In this document: one piece after another, positions 56,531 to 64,000 of the stretch
How the letters are laid out: each line of letters starts with the position of its first letter
How positions within the stretch are numbered: position 1 is the first letter of the stretch
Assembly: GCF_026745355.1 (NCBI RefSeq)
Contig: NC_079209.1
Coordinates: 372,001-436,000, forward strand
DNA: 64,000 bases
From: Beta vulgaris subsp. vulgaris
Lineage: Eukaryota; Streptophyta; Magnoliopsida; Caryophyllales; Amaranthaceae
Reading direction: 5' to 3'
Notes under the pieces: generated by a model
Databases searched by the model: none
Told to the model about the DNA's origin: nothing
Seen by the model: only the letters and a program-made list of their open reading frames with translations
Made by a program: the position numbers and the translations under genes

Positions 56531-57164
56531 TGATGTGACCCTCTTCAGCTCCAATCCGCTTCCTACCCGCATCGACCATCACCTACCCGTCTAATAAACA
56601 GATCTACTTAGAGCAATTGGGTAACATACAAATAATACAAAGATTGTATTTAAAATATTAAAATACAATTATGGCATGCTCCGAAGGGAGACCAATCAAA
56701 TCTTGTGTTTTGTTTGGTATATATGTGAATCTAATTCCTATAGAAATTTCTAATTTCTAGGAAGTTATTTCCTTTATGTAATTGTTACAAAATGACCTTA
56801 ATATATTTGGTTAACATCATAGAATTTGCAATTTTCATAAATTGATTTGAAAATTCTGAATGACCAAAGGAGGGTTGGGTGAATAATTCCCACGTTTTGT
56901 GGGAATTTCAATTTCCCAATTTTTCATTGCCTCCATTTTACCCGCTTCATGCCAACCAAAATATTACCCAAATCAGAAAATCATGCGAATTTCTATTGGC
57001 TACATAATCTTCTGTATACCAAAAAGCACTAATTTTATGTCAAATTTAGACCGACTATTCTAATAATTTGCGTAAATGTTATGATTTTTCTTCTTTTGTC
57101 ATGCCTCATTATCTATCTTCATGATTGAAAATATCATGAGTTCCATTGCAAAAAAAAATTATCA
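56531..57164. other. Intergenic with a probable MITE (about 56705-56965)
   Basis: TTTTGTTTGGTATATATG near 56707 and CATGCCAACCAAAATATTAC near 56948 look like complementary ends of a degenerate MITE. 56680-56706 repeats 26 bp of the coiled-coil gene at 48429-49298. No gene. Confidence 0.4.
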
Positions 57165-57356
57165 TATGCTTGGGTGTACCGTGACTCCATGAGCATGGTA
57201 CACCCAAGGCTATTTTTTTGTTTATTGTTCATTTGAAATCATCCGAATGAGCAAAATATACTAAAAAAAAGGAGAGCTCAATGAGAAAATGAGCAAAAGT
57301 TAGTCTTAGGTATTCCATACACATGGTACACCCAGATGGCTAGATGTATGATGAAT
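57165..57356. mobile_element. MITE with GGGTGTACCATG terminal palindromes
   Basis: Left end CTTGGGTGTACCGTG and CATGAGCATGGTACACCC; right end ACATGGTACACCCAGATGG. Inside are AAGGCTATTTTTTTG and GAGCAAAA blocks. The most complete small copy of the palindrome family in this window. Confidence 0.65.
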
Positions 57357-58080
57357 GAACTCATGACAATTTACGCCAACTTAGTCGCCTCTTCTCCTCT
57401 TCTTCTTTTGTTTTCATTTATACAACGAACAATTTTATAAACTAACCCGACAATATTACCGAATAAATTTAATTAGTCAATAAAGGGATTAAGCTAGTCA
57501 CTAAATGATTTTAAAAATGTAAGAACTAAATTGATTAAACTGGTCACTAAATAAATTAAACTGACCACTAAATAAATTAAACTAGTCACTATATTCAAAA
57601 AGATGGTGTATTCTCTTCTCGATACTGAACATAGGTTGTTGCCTAATTTGAAACTAAAAATAGGCCGTCTCTTACAAGACCAACTGTTTAGCAATATACT
57701 TAATCTTCCAATATAACCAAAAAGGAAAAAAAAAAAAAAAAGCGGAACGACGTCGTAATATCCAATGAATTCTAAAAAGAAAGAAAGAGTTGGAGAAAGT
57801 ACCATGAATTAACGCCAATAAACCAAGAGAAAGAAATCCTTCACTTCATCAAAATCTTGTGCAGATAAGAGTACTAAGGCAAATCTCATTCTCTCTTCTT
57901 CTCCCTGTTATTTCATGATTTTATTGTTTTTTTTATATATATTTTTTAATTTTTTTTATCGCCTCAATCTTGCAATATTACATCATATGCAATTATACTT
58001 GTACTATAGAGTAATATCGATTTGTGATTATTGACATCTGGGTTTAGTTAAGGTAACTTTCTTTGATCATAAAGTTACTA
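57357..58080. other. Intergenic; possible distal 5' UTR of the zinc-finger gene
   Basis: 57535-57590 has short tandem units (ACTAAATAAATTAAACT). 57840-57925 resembles a transcription-start/5' UTR region (CT-rich CTCTCTTCTTCTCCCTG), conceivably the distant leader of the gene at 60899. Unproven. Confidence 0.3.
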
Positions 58081-58419
58081 CTCCCTTTAGTCCCAAAATA
58101 TATTTCTCATTTCTATTTTTGGTGTCCCAAAATATAATTCCTATTTTTATATTTAATTCCATATTTTTCCATAATTTGTCTAGAAAAACCGTGTCCCATC
58201 GTTTATTTGCTTCTTGAATTTTGTTTTTTCGTTTGTTTATTCAATCAAAATGTTACAGTTAATACTGTTTTACCAATTATTCTCCATTCTCTCCTAAAAT
58301 CATCTTTTCCCGTGCAACATTTATTTAAAACAATTTTTTTACTATCCCTCTTAGATTCTACTTGTATATATTATCGCGAATTTTTTTTGAAATGAGAACT
58401 ATATTTTGGGACAAGGGAG
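58081..58419. mobile_element. Stowaway MITE
   Basis: A 339-bp element: CTCCCTTTAGTCCCAAAATA / TATTTTGGGACAAGGGAG ends with TA on both sides (58079-58080 and 58420-58421). Confidence 0.85.
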
Positions 58420-60898
58420 TAGCTTTGTTTTGAAATTAGTTGCCAATTTAAGTTAATCTTTGTTAACCTTATTCAATAAATTTTTATATTTGTAACTTGA
58501 TTATCATGTATATTTTGATTTAAATTGATGTTTTTTTTGTGGTGCTAAAAATCACTTTTTGAAGGGCACAAAGTAAGAATTTATGGTAATTATGATCTGG
58601 GTTTGTGCCATAATTTTTATTGCTAATCAATTTCTCTTCTTTTATGAGTGTAGTAGCTAAAATGCATTGAGGATTTCTTGTTTTTAGTGGTGTCACTTGT
58701 GTTTTCTATCCCATTTTAGTGTTTCTCTAAAGTGAAGTATGTTTAGTTTGGAGGATTACATTTGTGCACCTAAACAAGGTTGTTAACATGATTGTATTAA
58801 TGTTATAGTGGATGAAGTCTCTTTTTCTTGTGTTGTTATCTAGGCTATTTTATCAGAGAGACGATGTATTGTCGAATAAGGAAAATTGTAATCAAGAGAT
58901 GTTTCCTATCTTAGTTCACAACTTATCATGAAAAATATTTGTAAGATTAGTCTACTGTGATATGGTACACCAGGTTCAGGACTACAGGTATAAAACTATA
59001 GAATAGGAGCTTCATGCTAGAAACTTTCACCACTCACCACCTTTTGCACTAAACAAATGTACATTGTTATCAAATGCAAAGGATTAACCCAAGAGAAGTA
59101 GTGGGGTATACATTCAACGGCTTTTTGGTTCTTGTGAGTTGTAGACTAAGACTACAAGCTGTGACAACTTGGGATGAAATTGAAGGCCTTTTTATGCCGT
59201 ATGCGTAAGGCTTGTGCTTGAGACAAAAATTGGAATGAGAGGTTCTCTATTAGCTGTTAGCTCATTACTTGAGCAACCTCCGTTCCACCTTGCTCCCAAA
59301 GTAGCTTTCTAATGGAATTTCAGTAAGAAAAAAGAAGTTGAAGCAACTAAAACAGTGCATAAGGGTGTGGTAAGAGTATATGATAGCCTAGTAGAATCCC
59401 ATAGGCTCTTATCCGATGAATCTGCAACGACAGCCTCTCTGGATCCTCTGTTTATTAAATATTGGAATTTCGGGAAGCTATTACACTGTAGACTTCTATA
59501 TCTCCCCTTACATTCTCTCCTTCAACGACAACTTTTAGGAACTATTGTGTTTGTACGTATACAATTTATTCTTTATCACCTTCTTGTTGCAAGGATCTTT
59601 TAGGTGTATATATGTTTTTCTGTTTTTGTGCCTGTCCACTTGTATGGAGAAGAAGGATTATGCCTTTCAAATACCATTACTAATTTTGCTCCTCTTTCTC
59701 AGTTCCTGTTTCTTGCATAGAAGTATTCCCCTTTCATCCCCTCAGCTTGGGCTACCAAAGGGAAGGTGGACATAGATAAGATAATCTGTATATCAATTAT
59801 TTGAGGTCCGTATCCATGAATATCATCAGTAAATCTTCTATTAACCTTGGTGCAGTTGAAATCGCCTAATTTCGTACTGGATGCCATATTCAGCCCTCTT
59901 CTATCTCTCTGTTTGCTTTTCACTTTCTTAAGAGTTCTGGTTGCTGGTCTTTCACTATTTCTGTAGGCTGTAGCGCAGTACAGTGACATAGAAGTACTGG
60001 CTTCAATGCTATGTTCTGATCAACTTAAGAGAGTGTAGAAGATTGACAATAGACACGGTCATTGCTTGGTATGTGTGCATTGTTGATTGATATCCATCTT
60101 TTCAAGTCAAACATGATTAAACATTTAAACTATAAAGCATAGAAAGATATCATAGAGAGCTGTTTGGAGTTTTTGATCACTGGCTACCTATATGCTGATT
60201 AAGAGTCAGAATCTAATAGTTGTCTAGACACATCAATGCAGAATTGAGCACAAACTGCAAATTGGGAATACAATAAGTAGAACTATAGTTTGCTGCAGAA
60301 GCTTTGCTTAATCTGAATGAGACCAGTGGTTGTTGCTTCGAAACTATAGGAGACAGGAAAATTATCAATTTATATGTAGGATCTTGGAAATATGAATCTA
60401 GCTTAGGCCTCTGAGTAGTAGTCCTCAGTACATGGTGCAACTTGAAAAAACTGATCAGATTCTATTTTATATTATCCTTGGTATTCAAGAGACTGAGAAG
60501 ATGTATCTATCTTAATTTCTTAGCTTCCAAAGTCTTCAAGATCCTTGAACATTCGCTCCCCCCTTGAAGCCGTCCTCTGCGAATTATTTGAAGTGATTGC
60601 AAAATGCCTTGCTTCCCTCTCTCCCCTCTTTCCGTGAGTATAAGAAGAGGGCATTTTCAGGACGCACCATATTTAACATGCGAAACAAAAAGAAGCAAAA
60701 GATGTGTTATGAGGAACAATAGAAACAGCTGATATGCTCTTACCTTTCCTCATTTTCTGTTAGCAAATAGCAAATGAACATATTCCTGTACCCTGGTATG
60801 TTTTATCACTGATGTAAAATGCTCGCAAAATTGACCTTATGTCTCTTGCCTTTTGCAACTTGACAGGTCGTTAAGAAGCATCAACTGCTGTGCATAAA
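58420..60898. other. Long non-coding stretch before the zinc-finger gene
   Basis: No coding exon recognised. CTTGACAG at 60860-60867 just before the coding exon looks like a splice acceptor, so this stretch may be 5' UTR intron(s). Short frames near 59355-59990 have no domain and no phosphatase signature. Confidence 0.4.
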
Positions 60899-61370
60899 AT
60901 GACAGAAGCCAGTTGCTCTGAAATAAAGCCTCACGAGGAAATTCAGCTGATATATCGGTGTAAGAAATGCCGTCAAATTGTGGCTTCACAACAGAATATA
61001 GTTCCACATGATCAAGGAAAGGGAGAGGCAAGCTTTGGATGCAGGAAGAGGACGGTGGAGTCTGATTCATTGCCTAAATGCACAGCCATTTTTGTTGAGC
61101 CTTTGAAGTGGATGCAAACAGGTAAGATTCGGAGCCCTATGTTTGTCATAGTATCCTTTTTCGACGTTATTTAGTTGCTAATTGAGTTCATGATTGGTAA
61201 ATTCTTTTTCCCCAGTTCAAGAAGGATATGTTTTTGAGAAGCTTTATTGCATGGGGTGCAAGTACCGGTTGGGTTCGTTCAACTGGGCGGGCATGCAATG
61301 TAGTTGTGGTGCTTGGATTAATCCCGCTTTTCAGATTCTTAAGAGCCGGATAGATGAATGTCAGATATGA
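60899..61370 (+). CDS. Zinc-finger-only relative of YVH1/DUSP12 phosphatases (At4g18593-like), two exons
   Basis: Exons 60899-61121 and 61216-61370 give 125 aa. It corresponds to the C-terminal zinc-binding domain of YVH1/DUSP12 without the dual-specificity phosphatase domain, like the Arabidopsis protein annotated as probable inactive dual-specificity phosphatase-like At4g18593. Visible ligands and motifs: YRCKKCRQIVA, FVEPLKWMQTG, YCMGCKYRLGSFNWAGMQCS, CGAWINPAFQILKSRID. Cysteine pairs CxxC, CxxC and CxC fit binding of two zincs. In yeast the YVH1 zinc domain acts in 60S ribosome maturation (removal of Mrt4), so a ribosome-assembly role is a reasonable inference. Start at the first ATG after a likely splice acceptor; no HCxxGxxRS phosphatase motif upstream. 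Confidence 0.88.
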
Positions 61371-63159
61371 GTTTTGCTGATACTTAATAGTTAAGTGTAA
61401 ATTAAGTTGAGCTCTATGGCTTGAAGCATATTTTGATTGTAACTTATGGATATAATATTTCTTTCACTCTTTCAGGCCTTCAGGCTGTTAGCAATGCCAA
61501 TTCCTGAAATGGTTAATGCTACTATTAGCGTCATTACTGTGTCTTTTATTACTCGTACTAAGCTTCTAAACTCCATTTAATATTTCGAAGGGCGTAGTTG
61601 GTTGGATGTCCTTCTTTCACACTTGTGAGAGGGGTCCGATGTTTATCTTGCAAAGTGCAATCCCCAATATATCCTCCCTTCCCCATTTGCAAAGGATCTT
61701 CATCTTACCTTCAAAAGAAAATATAATGTCATCAAATACTTTGATTTCATTATATGGAATATCTTGATGCACCTTCAATTAGAAAACTACCACCATGATC
61801 TTATCAAATACTTCGAACGATGTTCAAGATAATTAATGTCGGACATGGTTTGAAGGATTAGAAATATTAGTTGTTGAACAAAACAAAAGCTCGAGTGAGT
61901 TCTTTTCACATGGACCTACCGGAGCTGAATTTACTATCCCCGATTGGACTTGAACTCCCTTGAAGGATCTAAAATCTCAATACAGGTATTAAACACCATG
62001 TACAACTAACATCGCTTTTAATATATTCTTGCATAATTTTAGAGGTTTCTGCATCGTTCTTGACGAAGCTCCATCGATTGATGTAGATCTGCTTAGTTTA
62101 ACTTATTTTAACGTAATTCTAGAAATATAAGTTCAGAGAAGATAATTCGTATAAGATAAAATAAGGTCGGTTAGATAATATAAGTTCAGATAAGAACACA
62201 AGTCTAATAATACAAACATTATTAATTTTTAATAAGTTCATATAAGATAAAAATAAGTTCAAAAAAAGGATAAAATATTTAAGATAAGTTCAGATAATAC
62301 TTGCTATTTTTTCTTAGTTGCAACATTTGACTTGTTGGTGAGTGTATTAAAATAATCAAATGTTGCAACTAAAAAAACAGATTTAACATAGAATAAAGTC
62401 AAATAAAAATATAAGTTCATATAAGATAAGATAAGTTCAGATAAGTCAAAGTAAGTTGAATAGAATGAACCCGCATAGTTGTTGAGGACTTGAGGAGTTG
62501 AGGTGATGAAACTCGATTGATTCTCTAAATTGGTATTTTTTTTACAATCCATCCTATAAAACCAAAAAATCTCTTGTGAACGTACCACACAGGAGAACGA
62601 CTTATTATATTTAGTTTTCTTAAAAAAACACTTGACATTGTTTCAAAATATAACGTACCAATGTAAAAACAAATGCAGCTTTATACTATCAAAATAAGAT
62701 TATTATAGGTTATTTTATATTACCAATATAAAATTTAAAATCAATTCTTACACAAATTCTTATAAAAGACCGTAACGTCATACGGTCACTAGTTATATTT
62801 TTCGGGCAATTATTTATACTTTTTGGATAATTAATTATTACGTTTAGGATATAAGTTATAATTGTCTAGTCATTAGTTATGATTTTTGAGTTAATAGTTA
62901 TGGTTTTTATTCAATTAGTTATTATTGTCAACAAGTCTGATGTTAAGTTTAACTTCACCCCGTCTTACATAGACCTAAACCAAGTCTTATTACCTAAGTT
63001 TAACTTAATTCTAGGGTAGCAAAACAAAATCTTGTCACACCTACGAAGAAGAAACGACATCGTTTTCGCAGACATATGGAAGTACAAAACCTATAAATTC
63101 CCAATTCAACATAAACCCTAGATTATCAAATTAGCTACTGTATATTGTTTCTCTCTTAA
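61371..63159. other. Intergenic repeats
   Basis: 62095-62460 holds many AAGTTCAGATAAG-type repeats. 62315-62376 is a small hairpin (TTAGTTGCAACATTTGA / TCAAATGTTGCAACTAA). 62850-62920 has TTAGTTAT iterations. No gene; the last hundred bases are PTF2-like 5' UTR. Confidence 0.5.
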
Positions 63160-64000
63160 ATGAGTTCTATGGCAGCTTGCAGAAGCTGTAAATCTAGGGC
63201 ACTAATCACCGAAGAAGTCACCGGTGGAACAGTGTGCTCATCCTGCGGTATTGTTCAAGATTTTGACGACTACCAGCACACATTCGGCGGCGTTTCTGGG
63301 CCTGAAGGAACCTTTGTTCGTGTCGGTACATCCGGTACAGGAACCGATTATTCATACAAGGAAAGGAAGCTCTATGAATCCAATCAGATAATTGAGGACA
63401 TATTATTTCGCTTTGGATTCGGCGACGTTCGATCTCGTGAAGTCAAATCAATGGTTGAGAAAGTTACAGAGGGAGAATTTGGGTTAGGTAATTGGTTTAA
63501 TGTTCTTGTTGCTGCTTGTTCTTATATTGTAATGCGTCAGAATAATATACCTTTGCCAATTTCTGAGATTGTGGGGATTGTGGATTGTGATTGTTATGAA
63601 TTGGGGAAAATGGTGAACAGGGTAGTTCAATTTTTAGGGTTAGAGTTGAAGGAGTTTGATTTGGTGAGTTTGTTGGAGAAAACGATTCGAGGGTTTGGTG
63701 GGTTTCGTGAGCTTGATATGGAGAAGCTTGATTTGATGGTTAAACAAGGGAATTTTGTGATACAATGTGCTATTAAGTGGTTTTTGACTACTGGTAGGAG
63801 GCCGGGGCCTGTTGTTGTGGCGGTCTTGGTGTTTGTGGGGGCGGTCAATGGGGTTGATGTTCGAATGGAAGATGTGGCCAAGGAGATGAATGTAGCGATG
63901 AGAACGTGTAAATTGAGGTATAAGGAGCTCTTGAAGGCTATGGTGGAGGTGGGGAAGAAGTTGCCTTGGGGGAAAGATCTTGATGTTAAGAATATTGTGA
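63160..64000 (+). CDS. PTF2: Plant-specific TFIIB-related protein, PTF2-like (5' part, cut by window end)
   Basis: General-transcription-factor relative acting with RNA polymerase(s) in the nucleus; Arabidopsis PTF2 is needed in pollen. 280 codons are visible, open to the window edge. N-terminal zinc ribbon: CRSC (residues 7-10) and VCSSCG, followed by DFDDYQHTFGGVSGPEGTFV and RVGTSGTGTDYSYKERKLYE. Then come cyclin-like repeat segments (IIEDILFRFGFGDVRSREVK, GEFGLGNWFNVLVAACSYIV, CAIKWFLTTGRRPGPVVVAV, MRTCKLRYKELLKAM, KLPWGKDL). The order and wording match PTF2 and not TFIIB itself. The start is the first ATG at 63160; a second ATG follows three codons later. No intron so far. Confidence 0.9.
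   Translation, partial: MSSMAACRSCKSRALITEEVTGGTVCSSCGIVQDFDDYQHTFGGVSGPEGTFVRVGTSGTGTDYSYKERKLYESNQIIEDILFRFGFGDVRSREVKSMVEKVTEGEFGLGNWFNVLVAACSYIVMRQNNIPLPISEIVGIVDCDCYELGKMVNRVVQFLGLELKEFDLVSLLEKTIRGFGGFRELDMEKLDLMVKQGNFVIQCAIKWFLTTGRRPGPVVVAVLVFVGAVNGVDVRMEDVAKEMNVAMRTCKLRYKELLKAMVEVGKKLPWGKDLDVKNIV

Noticed and set aside
59355..59990. Open frames upstream of the zinc-finger gene as its missing phosphatase exons
   Set aside because: No HCxxGxxRS signature or dual-specificity phosphatase motifs in any frame.

Overview
This is a stretch of a plant nuclear genome, from a eudicot. Genes are split by introns with GT..AG borders, there is a nuclear-type tRNA-Asp gene, and the protein families are plant ones: GH3 beta-glucan glucohydrolase, FBD-type F-box protein, CYP82-type P450, PPR protein, plant-specific TFIIB relative. 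MITEs, Helitrons and LINE/SINE debris fill the space between genes. A jasmonate-induced-protein-like gene and the repeat style lean towards Caryophyllales (Amaranthaceae/Chenopodiaceae), but that is a weak inference.

Layout. 1-7.5 kb: tRNA-Asp(GUC), then a nine-exon GH3 gene on the minus strand whose exons I could join into a 615-codon frame. 7.7-9.6 kb: two PIF/Harbinger-like MITEs and a small non-autonomous Helitron. 9.8-14.2 kb: a three-exon F-box gene with a hAT-type MITE in intron 2. 16.4-22.1 kb: two divergently oriented paralogous defensin-like genes (two exons each) separated by a decayed LINE. 23.0-26.0 kb: a two-exon cytochrome P450 (CYP82-like). 26.1-39.8 kb: a repeat-dominated block with one Helitron 3' end and three related Helitron 5' ends, all on the minus strand. 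It carries gene fragments: TMK-like LRR kinase ectodomain, SAM50/OMP85, a possible MutS2-like piece and unidentified exons. 40-43 kb: SINE, nested PIF and Stowaway MITEs, truncated Helitron, GCGAGTCGCGG tandem repeat. 43.3-45.3 kb: an intronless PPR gene. 47.7-49.3 kb: a broken NDR1/HIN1-like (LEA_2) pseudogene and an unknown coiled-coil gene, both minus. 50.0-52.2 kb: a larger Helitron loaded with other MITEs and microsatellites. 53.0-53.7 kb: jasmonate-induced-protein-like gene, minus. 54.9-58.4 kb: MITEs and a possible LTR. 60.9-61.4 kb: a zinc-finger-only relative of YVH1/DUSP12 phosphatases. 63.16 kb to the end: the first 280 codons of a PTF2-like TFIIB relative, cut by the window edge.

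The genes are independent transcription units. The only pair with an evident shared history is the two defensin-like genes, which share signal-peptide exon, intron position and 3' flank. The most unusual content is the mobile DNA: a gene-capturing Helitron cluster with several alternative 5' ends, a dispersed palindromic GGGTGTACCATG element, and several nested MITE insertions with readable target-site duplications. All identifications are from reading the sequence and from family knowledge; no database search was possible.
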